Assembly: GCA_963830885.1 (NCBI GenBank)
Contig: CAWHOA010000037.1
Coordinates: 62,001-126,000 of the forward strand
Source of the DNA: JAIBJN01 sp963830885
Lineage (GTDB): Bacteria; Actinomycetota; Thermoleophilia; Gaiellales; Gaiellaceae
DNA: 64,000 bases
Direction: 5' to 3'
Below are positions 42,438 to 50,519 of the stretch, one piece after another. The position numbers and the translations under genes are program-made. Each line of letters starts with the position of its first letter. Position 1 is the first letter of the stretch. Below the pieces are notes generated by a model that was not told the DNA's origin, did not search any database, and worked only from the letters and a program-made list of their open reading frames with translations.

Positions 42438-44158
42438 CGGAGGAGGACGAAGGCGTCCACGGTGACTCCGGGCGTCGCTCCCAGCGGGTGGACAGCGACC
42501 GAGTGCCTTCCACCCTTGCGCCAGCTCCGCGTGAAGACGACCGCCCGCCGCGTCGTGGTCAGCGAGTAGAGGCTCACGGTCCGGACGTAACGGCCGTCGA
42601 CGAAGACTCGCGCGCGCCCGCCCGTCGGGCCCGTGCGCGAGACCCAGGCGACGCCACGCCCCGTGAACGACAATCGCGCGACCGCCCTGCCGCCCCGGGC
42701 GCTTCCGAGGCTCGACGCGGCGCCTCGGCGCCCGTCTTGCCAGCGGCCGTAATACGCAATCTGCGGGCTGCGGCCCTCGAGCACGCTGACCGAGAACGAG
42801 GGGCCGAACACGGCGGGGCTCGCGTTACCGGCCGCGTCGTAGGCGTGGACGAGGAAGCGGTAGGTATGCCCCTTCTCCAGCGCGAGAACGGTCTGCGTCG
42901 CGGACTGGTTCGGCACGGGCACGAACTTCCACTTGCGCCCGTCGACGCTCTTCCAGAGCCAGTAGCCGATCACGTCGGCGCTCCGTGATGACCAGCGGAG
43001 CTTCACCGGCACGAAGCCCCCTCCGATCGTTCCGACGACGGCCGGCCTGGGGGCGGTCGGACGTGGGGCCTCGACATCCCGGACGGGTGCCGGCCCGTCT
43101 GCCGTCAGGAAGCTGCTCGACGCGATGTTCCAGCGATTGGCGAGATAGCTTCCGGCCGGCGGGTGCGTATGGAAGTAGTCGTCGTGCCCGCAGTCCAGGA
43201 GCCGCTCGTGGGCCGGGCCGCACACCGACCTGAGGGGAACCTGGCGGCCGTGGGCCCAGACGAGCCCATCGAGGACGCCGTCGTCGTCGTAGCAGAGAAC
43301 CTCGGCGTCGTCCGTGCAGTGGAAGTTGTCGTTCGCGTTCGGGGCGCTCGGCTGCGCGCCGCCGAGGAGATGGACGAGCTCGTGCGCCTCCGTCGAGGGG
43401 TTCACGCCGCCCCAGCAGCCGCGATCGATCCGCGCGACCATGCCCGGCTGGCCGTCGCCGTTGTTCGCGTTGTCGAGGGAAGGCCGGTCGTCTGGCTTGA
43501 CGGTGGCAACCCCGCAGAAGACGTAGGCGTCGACCCAGACGAGGTACTTGCGGTCCGGCCGGTCGAAGCCCTGCGCCGCGAGGTCGGCGGCCGTGCCCGC
43601 GAGGCTGGAGACCCCGGCAGGCGAGAGCTCCACCTTCGCGACGTCGAGCGTGCAATCCGGGCCGGTCACGAAGCGAACGTGCCGCACCCCGCCGGTCTCG
43701 GCCGCGCTGTCGTTGAATGTCTTGTCGACGACGCCGGCCCAAAGCCTGATGAAAGGCGCGATCTCGTCGTAGTTGTCGCCTCGACCCGGCTGGTAGGCGT
43801 ACACCGCCTGGACGCGCTTGCCCGTGACCCCGTCGCCGATGCAGGGGACGCCGGCCGCGATCCCGGCGACGCTGCCGCCCGCGGTCGTCGAAGCCGCGAG
43901 CTCGGCGAGCGAGCGCTCCCGGAGGACGCTGCGCCCGGGGGGCGCGGCGTCCGGCCCGTGTGTGCAGCTGGGCCGGGCACCGGGAAGGAGGAGCTCAAAG
44001 CCCGTCTTGCAAGGGCTGTCCTTCTCTGCCCGGTGCAGCCCGTCGTAGACGAGCCCGCGGGCAGGATCCGCCGCGGTGCGCCCGGGCGTCTGCGCCGCCG
44101 CGGAGCCCGCGAGCGTCAGGACGACGAGAAAGACGGCGGTGCTGACCTTCATTTGCAT
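42434..44158 (-). CDS. Secreted HExxH protein with fibronectin-like and C-terminal beta domains
   Basis: A 574-residue exported protein I cannot place in a named family. Signal peptide MKVSTAVFLVVLTLAGSAAA. Residues about 100-370 carry EAHELVHLLGGA, an HExxHxxG zinc-protease signature near 257-265, and later CGHDDYFHTHPPAGSYL, which could supply a third ligand. About 380-480 reads as a fibronectin III module (VKLRWSSRSADVIGYWLWKS); the last 100 residues form a beta-rich domain (RGRARVFVDG-like GRARVFVDGRYVRTVSLYSL). Many Cys pairs suggest disulfides. A metallopeptidase role is inferred. Confidence 0.65.
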   Translation of the reverse strand: MQMKVSTAVFLVVLTLAGSAAAQTPGRTAADPARGLVYDGLHRAEKDSPCKTGFELLLPGARPSCTHGPDAAPPGRSVLRERSLAELAASTTAGGSVAGIAAGVPCIGDGVTGKRVQAVYAYQPGRGDNYDEIAPFIRLWAGVVDKTFNDSAAETGGVRHVRFVTGPDCTLDVAKVELSPAGVSSLAGTAADLAAQGFDRPDRKYLVWVDAYVFCGVATVKPDDRPSLDNANNGDGQPGMVARIDRGCWGGVNPSTEAHELVHLLGGAQPSAPNANDNFHCTDDAEVLCYDDDGVLDGLVWAHGRQVPLRSVCGPAHERLLDCGHDDYFHTHPPAGSYLANRWNIASSSFLTADGPAPVRDVEAPRPTAPRPAVVGTIGGGFVPVKLRWSSRSADVIGYWLWKSVDGRKWKFVPVPNQSATQTVLALEKGHTYRFLVHAYDAAGNASPAVFGPSFSVSVLEGRSPQIAYYGRWQDGRRGAASSLGSARGGRAVARLSFTGRGVAWVSRTGPTGGRARVFVDGRYVRTVSLYSLTTTRRAVVFTRSWRKGGRHSVAVHPLGATPGVTVDAFVLLR

Positions 44159-44285
44159 GCCCGGGTGCCACCTGGCGTCCAGGGAGTCGGCGGCCCGGCT
44201 CCTGGCCGGGATCCCTCGTTCGAGGGCGAAGCGGGTTCACGGCCCTGCCCGGGTTCTCCCGCACTTTGCGGCCTTCGTCCGCCCT

Positions 44286-44398
44286 GGTTGCTTGTATTCG
44301 GCGGGCGACACGTGTAGAAAGGCCGCGGGAGGCTCTCTTCTGCCTGCGGCACCCGGTGGAGAGGGAGACATCCAGCACTCCAAAGGGAGAAGAGAGGT
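44286..44398 (+). promoter_or_regulatory. Leader of LPFTG gene 1, similar to the leader of gene 2
   Basis: The 240-bp gap before the gene holds no other gene. From GGTTG at 44286 to the ATG, words are shared in order with 45110-45217: GGTTG, TATT, GGGAGGCTC, CTGC/GCGGC, GAGGGAGACA and a final GGGAGA-rich Shine-Dalgarno. GCCGC...GCGGC with AGGC/GCCT can form a bulged stem near 44324-44352. Confidence 0.5.
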
Positions 44399-44965
44399 AT
44401 GAAGCGAATTCTCGTTGCCGTCACGGCGGTTCTAGCCGCGCTCGTCATCGCAGCCCCCGCGAGTGCGACCCGGGTAGCGGTGGAGATCACCTGTGACCAG
44501 GTGACCTTCAGTTACACCAACTTTCCCCCAGAAGAGCAGTCAAGCTCCGTGGAGACCGTGGTGGTGAACGGAGACACGGTTCACAGCGCCACGTTCACCT
44601 TCACGGGCGCGTCCGCCACGAACGTCATCCCCCTGAACATCGCGGGGAGCGCAACCGTGGTGGCAACTTCCGACTGGACGACGCCGTTCAACGAAGGAAC
44701 CTTCAGCGACTCGGCGGAGGTCCAATGCGCCGATACGACAGGCGGTGACACGGGCACGGGCGGTGACACGGGCACGGGCGGTGACACCGGCTCCGGCGGT
44801 ACGACCGGGGACGGAGGCGTGATCGGCAACACGACGGGCGGGACGCCCCCGAGCGGCGATCTTCCGTTCACAGGCCTGCCGATCTGGATCCCGATGCTCC
44901 TGGCTGTCGTCCTCCTCGCGAGCGGCGGATTCCTGCTGCGCCGCAGGCGTGACGACGTCTCCTAG
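44399..44965 (+). CDS. LPFTG-anchored surface protein 1
   Basis: A 188-residue secreted protein: signal peptide (KRILVAVTAVLAALVIAAPASA), a small beta-rich domain with a Cys pair (residues 32 and 110), a Gly/Asp/Thr repeat linker of 18-bp units, and a sorting signal LPFTG at 155-159 followed by a membrane helix (IWIPMLLAVVLLASGGFLL) and an Arg tail. A sortase would cleave T-G and link it to the wall. GGGAGAAGAGAGGT precedes the ATG. Sortase gene lies 3 kb downstream. Confidence 0.9.
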   Translation: MKRILVAVTAVLAALVIAAPASATRVAVEITCDQVTFSYTNFPPEEQSSSVETVVVNGDTVHSATFTFTGASATNVIPLNIAGSATVVATSDWTTPFNEGTFSDSAEVQCADTTGGDTGTGGDTGTGGDTGSGGTTGDGGVIGNTTGGTPPSGDLPFTGLPIWIPMLLAVVLLASGGFLLRRRRDDVS

Positions 44966-44989
44966 CACGAACTGATCGCGGTCGAACCC

Positions 44990-45011
44990 GGGGCGGCCTC
45001 AGGGCCGCCCC
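44990..45011 (+). terminator. Hairpin terminator after LPFTG gene 1
   Basis: GGGGCGGCC (44990-44998), loop TCAG, GGCCGCCCC (45003-45011). Strong stem, little T tail. Confidence 0.65.
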
Positions 45012-45109
45012 GGTCGTGCTCTGGGGGCGGGCATCCCTCGATCGGGTGATGCCCGACTACCCCATGGGATGGTCCTGGGTCGCCGTCAGCGGGGGTTCCG
45101 TCCGACCGC

Positions 45110-45217
45110 GGTTGTATTTCTCCGGGGGCGTGCTACAGAACGGCTTGGGAGGCTCCTTCGGCTGCTGCGGCAATTCGGCGAAGAGGGAGACACAAACAGT
45201 CGAAGGGGAGACGAAGG
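45110..45217 (+). promoter_or_regulatory. Leader of LPFTG gene 2
   Basis: The counterpart of 44286-44398 (see that entry for the shared words). It contains GGGAGGCTC at about 45149 and GAGGGAGACA at about 45183. The 252-bp gap between the two genes holds no other gene. Confidence 0.5.
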
Positions 45218-45934
45218 ATGAAGCGGTTTTTCGTTATCGTCGCGGTTTCGCTTGCGGCTCTGGCGCTCTACTCGACGCCGAGCTTCGCTACGAGCGGGAC
45301 GACGATTGGATGGCAGGGGCATGGCTCGGAGAACCTGCCGTGCTCCGGCAGCGAGCACTGGGTGCTCTCTCCGGCCCAAGGCATCACATCGGCCACGCTC
45401 TACATTGACGGCGTCCCGTACGCGATGTCCAAGAATGGCAACGGCGGCTCGTATTCGGCCGACACGAATGTCGGCTTCGACGGTTCGCAGTCGGTTTCGG
45501 TCACGTATTTCGGCGACAACGACTCGGCGTTTCTGAAGTTGTCGCACTGTGACTCGGGGCAGTCTACGACGGGCGGCACGACCGACGGCGGCACGACCGA
45601 CGGCGGCACGACCGACGGCGGCACGACCGACGGCGGCACGACTGACGGCGGCACCACTGACGGCGGCACGACCGACGGCGGCACGACCGACGGCGGCACG
45701 ACCGGCGGCGGCACGACCGGCGGCGGCACGACAGGAGGTGGCACCACCGGCGGCGGCACGACAGGAGGTGGCACCGGAGGCGGAGGCGTCATCGGCAGCA
45801 CGACGGGGGGAACGTCCAACACGAGCGGCGAGCTCCCGTTCACGGGCCTCCCGATCTGGATCCCGATGCTCCTGGCTGCGGCGCTCCTCGCGAGCGGAGG
45901 ATTCCTCCTGCGCCGCAAGGGCGAGGCTTCCTAG
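45218..45934 (+). CDS. LPFTG-anchored surface protein 2 with a repeat stalk
   Basis: A 238-residue secreted protein: signal peptide (FFVIVAVSLAALALYSTPSFA), a domain of about 85 residues with two Cys, a Gly/Thr/Asp stalk encoded by tandem 15-bp repeats, and LPFTG at 206-210 followed by the same helix as protein 1 (PIWIPMLLAAALLASGGFLL). The N-terminal domains of the two proteins are not alike, so only the leader and anchor are conserved. AAGGGGAG upstream of the ATG. Confidence 0.9.
   Translation: MKRFFVIVAVSLAALALYSTPSFATSGTTIGWQGHGSENLPCSGSEHWVLSPAQGITSATLYIDGVPYAMSKNGNGGSYSADTNVGFDGSQSVSVTYFGDNDSAFLKLSHCDSGQSTTGGTTDGGTTDGGTTDGGTTDGGTTDGGTTDGGTTDGGTTDGGTTGGGTTGGGTTGGGTTGGGTTGGGTGGGGVIGSTTGGTSNTSGELPFTGLPIWIPMLLAAALLASGGFLLRRKGEAS
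45571..45780 (+). repeat. 15-bp tandem repeat (GGTTD / GGTTG stalk)
   Basis: About fourteen units of GGCGGCACGACCGAC and its variant with GGC in place of GAC, encoding GGTTD about eight times, then GGTTG. Silent changes are few, consistent with recent slippage. Confidence 0.85.
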
Positions 45935-45960
45935 CCGGGAGACTCGAAGCACGGTTCGAA

Positions 45961-45988
45961 AACGGGGCGGCCGCGAGGCCGCCCCGTT
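45961..45988 (+). terminator. Hairpin terminator after LPFTG gene 2
   Basis: AACGGGGCGGCC, GCGA tetraloop, GGCCGCCCCGTT: a perfect 12-bp stem 24 bp after the stop. It separates this gene from the sortase operon. Confidence 0.7.
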
Positions 45989-46027
45989 GACGAGGGCTTC
46001 GGGCGGCGAGTGTATAAGGAGACTGGA

Positions 46028-46561
46028 GTGCAAAAACGGCTCGAGTCGAGTCGCGCCGGACGCGCGGCAATCAGCGTCTTCATCGTCGTCACGCTCGTGA
46101 GCGTCGTCGTCTGGAACCTGCCGCCGTCCGAGATCAAGAACGAGGCGCTCGCGTTCACGGGGCCCTACATCCGCGCGACGGGCATGAATCAGAACTGGGG
46201 CGTATTCGCTCCCGATCCGCGGCGCCACACCCTCGAGCTCTACGCCCGTGTTCGCTACGCGGACGGCAGCGAGGACGTCGTCGCTCTCCCCAAGGGGGGA
46301 CGCCTGGTGGGCGGCTACTGGGACTACCGGTGGCGGAAATGGGCCGAGTGGACGAGCGCCGACGACCACAGCGGGCTCTGGCAGCCCGCGGCCGACTGGT
46401 TCGCCCGGCGCGCCCGCGCCCAGGGGCGCAACCCCGTCAGCGTGACGCTCGTCCGCCGCTGGCGCGCGCTGCTCCCGCCGGGCCCCGGTCCGAGCACGGG
46501 CGAAGCGCAGGAGTACGCCTTCTACACGTACCAGGTGCCTGCGGAGGCGCGAGCACGGTGA
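46028..46561 (+). CDS. Membrane-anchored protein of the HTTM-sortase operon
   Basis: A 177-residue protein with one N-terminal membrane helix (AAISVFIVVTLVSVVVWNL) and an extracytoplasmic domain (GMNQNWGVFAPDPRRHTLEL, DGSEDVVALPKGGRLVGGYW). It is usually found beside HTTM genes. Start GTG 46028 because AAGGAG lies 6 nt upstream; a GTG at 46010 is less likely. GTGA overlap with the HTTM gene. Function unknown. Confidence 0.8.
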   Translation: MQKRLESSRAGRAAISVFIVVTLVSVVVWNLPPSEIKNEALAFTGPYIRATGMNQNWGVFAPDPRRHTLELYARVRYADGSEDVVALPKGGRLVGGYWDYRWRKWAEWTSADDHSGLWQPAADWFARRARAQGRNPVSVTLVRRWRALLPPGPGPSTGEAQEYAFYTYQVPAEARAR

Positions 46562-47514
46562 CGAGGGCCGTCGAGACCTGGGAGCGATTCTGGTTCAGGG
46601 AGACCGAGACGTCCACGCTCGCTCTCTTTAGGATCGCCTTCGGCATCGTCGTCCTCGCCTGGACGATCTCGCTCGCGCCGGCGCTCTATTCGTTCTACGA
46701 CGATCGGGGGATCCTCCCGTCGTATCCCGACGGCGGCAGCGGGGCCTGGGGCCTCCTCCAGCTCAACTCGAGCACCGCCGCCGTCACGATCCTCTACCTG
46801 TTCCTCCTCGTCGGCGCGTTGTGTCTGGTCTTCGGCTTCAAGACCCGCCTCGCGGCGGTCGTCGTCTTCGTATGCCTCATCTCGTTCGGCCGCCGGAACC
46901 CCTGGGTGCTGAACTCAGGCGATCTCCTGGTCTTCGTGCTGGCCTTCTACCTGATGCTCGCGCCGTCGGGCGCGGCGCTCTCCGTCGACCGCTGGCTCCA
47001 GGCCAAGTCGCGGTTCTGGGAGTTCCCACAGCGTTCGCTGTGGCCGCTTCGGCTCATTCAGGTCCAGGTGAGCCTGCTGTACTTCTTCGCCGTCTGGGAG
47101 AAGCTCCGCGGCGAGACGTGGAACGACGGGACGGCCGTCTCGTACGCCTTCCGAATCGAGGACCTAGAGCGATTCCCCGTTCCGGGCTTCGTAACCGACT
47201 CGCTCCTGCTCGCGAACCTCCTCACTTACGGCACGCTCGCGGTCGAGCTCTCGCTTGCAATCCTCGTCTGGAACCGAAAGCTCCGCCCCTGGGCGCTCCT
47301 TCTGGGCGTGGGGCTGCACCTCGGCATTGCCTACGCGGTCCGGGTCGGCTTCTTCAGCGTTGCGGCCCTCGTCGCCTACATCGCCTTCCTTCCGCCCGAG
47401 ACGGTGAGCGAGTGGGTCTATCGCTTGCGGGACCGGACGGCCAGGAGCCGGCTGGCGTGGATCGTCCCGCGCGTCGAGCCGGTCGAGCCGGTCGAGCCCG
47501 AAGGTGGATCATGA
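46558..47514 (+). CDS. HTTM-domain membrane protein
   Basis: A 318-residue polytopic protein of the HTTM type (horizontally transferred transmembrane domain, shared with vitamin K-dependent gamma-carboxylase). Helices are clear: LFRIAFGIVVLAWTISLAPA, LYLFLLVGALCLVFGFKT, DLLVFVLAFYLMLAPSGAAL, LLYFFAVWEKLRGETWNDG and LGVGLHLGIAYAVRVGFFSV. Residues AVVWEKL..WNDG and the H in GLHLGI are family marks. Whether it carboxylates anything is unknown. Coupled on both sides. Confidence 0.9.
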   Translation: MTRAVETWERFWFRETETSTLALFRIAFGIVVLAWTISLAPALYSFYDDRGILPSYPDGGSGAWGLLQLNSSTAAVTILYLFLLVGALCLVFGFKTRLAAVVVFVCLISFGRRNPWVLNSGDLLVFVLAFYLMLAPSGAALSVDRWLQAKSRFWEFPQRSLWPLRLIQVQVSLLYFFAVWEKLRGETWNDGTAVSYAFRIEDLERFPVPGFVTDSLLLANLLTYGTLAVELSLAILVWNRKLRPWALLLGVGLHLGIAYAVRVGFFSVAALVAYIAFLPPETVSEWVYRLRDRTARSRLAWIVPRVEPVEPVEPEGGS

Positions 47515-47936
47515 GTGACGCCGTCCTTCTCTACGACGCGGATTGCGGCTTCTGCCGCTGGGCGGTCGATAAGCTTCTGGCCTGGGACCGGGCGGGCAGG
47601 CTGCGCCCAGCGGCCCTCCAGAGCCCGCAGGCCGACCGGCTGTTGCCCGGCCTGGACGAGGAGACGAAGATGGCATCCTGGCACCTCGTGATCGACGGAG
47701 ACGTCTATTCCGGTGGCGCCGCTGCGGCACCGCTCCTGCGGCTCCTGCCGGGCGGACGGCCGTTTGCGCCTGTCGTCGCCGCGTTCCCGGGCGTGACGGC
47801 CCGCGCGTACCGGCTCGTTGCGCGAAACCGGGACCGCTTCGGCCGCCTCGCGGGCGCCCGCTGCGAGGTCGACCCGAACCGTCGCCGAGAGGCAGCAACC
47901 GCCGATACCGAGGACCGCGCAGGGGTTGAGCGGTGA
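47511..47936 (+). CDS. DCC-family (DUF393) thiol-disulfide oxidoreductase
   Basis: A 141-residue protein with the DxDCGFC motif (LYDADCGFCRWAVDKLLAWD, Cys 12 and 15), a thioredoxin-like redox site. DCC proteins often accompany HTTM proteins. ATG start overlaps the HTTM stop as ATGA. No signal peptide, so it is cytoplasmic or membrane-associated. A redox partner for the HTTM protein is inferred from the pairing. Confidence 0.9.
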   Translation: MSDAVLLYDADCGFCRWAVDKLLAWDRAGRLRPAALQSPQADRLLPGLDEETKMASWHLVIDGDVYSGGAAAAPLLRLLPGGRPFAPVVAAFPGVTARAYRLVARNRDRFGRLAGARCEVDPNRRREAATADTEDRAGVER

Positions 47937-48652
47937 TGAGACGTCGCCTCGGTGTGGTTCTCGCAATGCTCGGCGTCCTGGTCGCCGCCTACGCGGCCAC
48001 CGTGGTCCTCTGGCGGGATCCCGCGACGGATCTGTACGCGCGCTGGAAGCAGCACGAGCTCAGCCAGGAGCTCGACGAGGCGTTCGCCGAGCAAGAGCCG
48101 ATCGTCGCCTCCTCGAGCCTCGACGACGAGTCCGAAGGCGGAAAGCTGACGAATGCGGAGCGTGTCCAGGTCGAGAAGCTCGCGGTGGCCCGCGCCGCGA
48201 ACCAGCTGCACGCAAAGCTCAAGCTCGGGAAGGCGCTCGGCCGGCTCACGGTGCCTCGGATGGGGCTGAAGACCACGTTCGTTCAGGGGACTCGCTGGGG
48301 GCCCGATCTCTCACAGGGGCCCGGTCACTATCCGCAGACCTCGCTTCCGGGCGTCGGCAGGACGATGGCGATCGCCGGACACCGGACGACCTTCGGGGCT
48401 CCGTTCCGGCACATCGACTCCCTGCGCCGGGGAGACCCGATCACAGTCGCCCTTCCATACGCGACGTTCCACTACAGGGTCTTCAAGCACGAGATCGTCG
48501 ACAACGACGACTGGAGCATCATTCGCGACCGTGGCTTCGACACGCTCGTGCTCTCCGCCTGTCATCCGCTCTACAGCGCGGCGAAGCGCTGGGTCGTCTA
48601 CGCGCGACTCTTCCAGGTCGACCCGGCCGGCGGCCCGCCCTACGCCGTCTGA
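47933..48652 (+). CDS. Class E-like sortase
   Basis: A 239-residue membrane-anchored transpeptidase: N-terminal helix (LGVVLAMLGVLVAAYAATVV), helical stalk, then the sortase barrel with His 150 in MAIAGHRTTFGAPFRHID, Cys 210 in LVLSACHPLYS and Arg 219 in AAKRWVVYARL. LSAC replaces the usual TLxTC. Substrates are probably the two LPFTG proteins just upstream. The GTG overlaps the DCC stop. Confidence 0.92.
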   Translation: MMRRRLGVVLAMLGVLVAAYAATVVLWRDPATDLYARWKQHELSQELDEAFAEQEPIVASSSLDDESEGGKLTNAERVQVEKLAVARAANQLHAKLKLGKALGRLTVPRMGLKTTFVQGTRWGPDLSQGPGHYPQTSLPGVGRTMAIAGHRTTFGAPFRHIDSLRRGDPITVALPYATFHYRVFKHEIVDNDDWSIIRDRGFDTLVLSACHPLYSAAKRWVVYARLFQVDPAGGPPYAV

Positions 48653-48672
48653 TCGGACTACTCCTTCGGCCA

Positions 48673-48689
48673 GTACCCGAAAGGGGTAC
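48673..48689. other. Hairpin after the sortase gene
   Basis: GTACCC, GAAAG loop, GGGTAC, 20 bp after the sortase stop. Confidence 0.4.
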
Positions 48690-48733
48690 GGCGCGCTTTC
48701 CTCCGATGCACGACCTGCGGCAAAGGGGAGGCA

Positions 48734-48952
48734 ATGAGGGGAATCGCTCGAACCGCGGTGCTGGCCGCGACGTGCGACATCGCCGACGCGCCGGGCGAAC
48801 CGGCGCGACCCCGCTCGCAGGCGGCGTGGGCCGCGCAACCTTCCTCGCGGCGACCATGCTCCTCGTCTGTCGCCCTGGGAACGGACGGGGTCGGACCGGG
48901 GGCGTCGCCGCCGGCTCTGGCGACGCCCCCGGCCCAAGCTTCCTGGGCCTGA
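48734..48952 (+). CDS. Possible small frame between sortase and alkA
   Basis: A 72-codon frame, ATG at 48734 preceded by AAAGGGGAGG. It begins RGIARTAVLAATCDIADAPG and becomes low-complexity Ser/Ala/Pro/Arg. Its end runs through the hairpins at 48898-48949, and there is no sign of a folded domain, so it may be a spurious or broken gene. Confidence 0.2.
   Translation: MRGIARTAVLAATCDIADAPGEPARPRSQAAWAAQPSSRRPCSSSVALGTDGVGPGASPPALATPPAQASWA
48898..48949. terminator. Tandem hairpins between convergent genes
   Basis: A perfect 12-bp stem GGGGGCGTCGCC (48898-48909) with GGCGACGCCCCC (48919-48930), then GGCCCA-agcttcc-TGGGCC (48931-48949). No T-run, but it serves both directions and probably ends the sortase operon and the alkA transcript. 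Confidence 0.6.
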
Positions 48953-48962
48953 CGCCTGCCTG

Positions 48963-49793
48963 TCAGGCGGGCTTGGCGAGCAGGTAGACGCTCGCCAGGC
49001 CCGCCCACTCGTCGTACGGCTCGAGCAGGCGGCGGGTGTCCTCCGGCTCCGCTCGGCGCCCGAGGAGCGAGGCGCAGAGCTTGACGAGGCCGAGGTCGCC
49101 GACGAGGCCCTGCTCGTAGCGGCCGAGGCCGTAGAGGCAGATCATCCCGGCCGACCAGGGTCCGAGGCCGCGCTCGCGTTCGATCCTGGCGGCGGCGCGG
49201 TCCGTGTCCACCCCGCGCAGCCGCTCGACGTCCCATTCTCGCGAGAGGCGGACGAGCGCGGTCGCCTTCCTCGCGACCAGCCCGTCGCGGGCCAGCCGCG
49301 CCGGAGCGAGCCCGCCGAAGGTCTCCCGTGTGGGCGGCAGCCAGTAGTCGCCGAACGGCGTGCCCAGCGTGCGGATCAGCCGCGCCTCGAGCTGCCGCGC
49401 CGCCCGCGCCTGGATGAGCTGGCCACAGATCGCCTTCAGCAGGGAGTGCGTCACCGTCGCGGTGCGGAGGGGCCGCAGGCCGCGCAGGCTGCGTACGGCT
49501 CGACCGATCAGGCGGTCGTCGGCGAAGCGGCGGAGGAACGGGCCGTGGTCGTCGTCGGCCGCGAGCACGAAGCGGAGCCGGTCGAGCGCCTCGGCCGGCT
49601 CGGCGGCCTCGAGGGCCACGGCGAGGCTCCCGTCCGGCCGCTGGCGCACGCGTGCGAGCCCGGGGCCACCTCCGGCCTCCAGGGCCAAGGTGAGGACGCC
49701 GTCCCGGAGCCGCCTCGTCGGATCGCCACCGTGCCGCGCGGAGAGGGCGAGCGAGTAGGGCGCCCGCGGCGTGATCGTCGTCTCGAGGAGCAC
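48963..49793 (-). CDS. DNA-3-methyladenine glycosylase (AlkA/HhH-GPD)
   Basis: Base-excision enzyme removing alkylated purines. 276 residues: N-terminal domain, then HhH-GPD with LLKAICGQLIQARAARQLEA, the hairpin IERERGLGPWSAGMICLYGL, and the catalytic Asp in VGDLGLVKL. No iron-sulfur cluster motif. Substrate range not evident. The stop is next to the tandem hairpins. Confidence 0.9.
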   Translation of the reverse strand: MLLETTITPRAPYSLALSARHGGDPTRRLRDGVLTLALEAGGGPGLARVRQRPDGSLAVALEAAEPAEALDRLRFVLAADDDHGPFLRRFADDRLIGRAVRSLRGLRPLRTATVTHSLLKAICGQLIQARAARQLEARLIRTLGTPFGDYWLPPTRETFGGLAPARLARDGLVARKATALVRLSREWDVERLRGVDTDRAAARIERERGLGPWSAGMICLYGLGRYEQGLVGDLGLVKLCASLLGRRAEPEDTRRLLEPYDEWAGLASVYLLAKPA

Positions 49794-49823
49794 GAGCGCG
49801 AGCCTACCGCGCCCTGCGGGCGG

Positions 49824-50369
49824 CTAGCGCCGCGCGCCGAACTCCGCAGCCACGATCGTCACGTCGTCCCACGAGCCGTAGTAGCCGCGCGGGTCGCGGA
49901 CCTGGACGGCGCCGATGCCGATGTTGCGCCAGCGCGGGTCGAGGATGTTCGCGCGGTGGCCGGAGCTCGCCATCCAGCGGCTCACGGTGCCGGACGACGT
50001 CAGGCTCGGAGCGCCCCAGGCGAGGTTCTCGCCGGCGCTCCAGGACGAGTAGCCCGGGCCGGGCCAGTACCAGCGGATCCAGGTGCCGAACGAGCTCCAG
50101 GTGCTCGCTCGCCCCGGCGTGTAGAGCTCGTGCCGGAAGTAGCTCGCGGCCGCCATCGAGGTGGTGTGGCGGTCGGCGGCGTCGGAGAGCCGGGGCACCA
50201 CCGTGAGCGGGTGCAGGCCGTGGCTGCGCCGCACCGTGTTGATGCGGTTGACGATGCTCTCCTCGAGGGGCTCCCGCTCGCTGACCGTCAGGGCGCCCGC
50301 GGAGAACGGCGCGGCCAGCGCGACGAGCGCCATCGACGCAGCCAGAGCTACCGCAACCCTCTTCCTCAT
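49824..50369 (-). CDS. Secreted CAP-domain (SCP-like) protein
   Basis: A 181-residue protein with a signal peptide (VAVALAASMALVALAAPFSA) and a CAP domain: EESIVNRINTVRRSHGLHPL, HTTSMAAASYFRH, WSAGENLAWG, and WMASSGHRANILDPRWRNIG. The motifs for the His-Glu cluster are present. Bacterial CAP proteins have unknown substrates. Divergent from clpC across 197 bp. Confidence 0.9.
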   Translation of the reverse strand: MRKRVAVALAASMALVALAAPFSAGALTVSEREPLEESIVNRINTVRRSHGLHPLTVVPRLSDAADRHTTSMAAASYFRHELYTPGRASTWSSFGTWIRWYWPGPGYSSWSAGENLAWGAPSLTSSGTVSRWMASSGHRANILDPRWRNIGIGAVQVRDPRGYYGSWDDVTIVAAEFGARR

Positions 50370-50519
50370 ACTCTTTCGATCGGCCGATCAGGGCTCCCGC
50401 AACGTCCCCCGAACGAGGCACCCCCTCCGAGCTATCCGGGACTCCGGGAAACTGACTCTCCAAAACATGCGTCGCGGAGCCGATACGGAGTCCATGGCGC
50501 GCTCGGGCACTCCGGACTG

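Noticed and set aside
44738..45780. A CRISPR array in the repeat region of the LPFTG genes
   Set aside because: The units are contiguous 15- and 18-bp in-frame repeats without spacers, and no cas gene is nearby.
48734..48952. A secreted small protein between sortase and alkA
   Set aside because: It has a good ribosome-binding site but turns into low-complexity sequence and runs through a terminator-like stem; kept only as a low-confidence feature.
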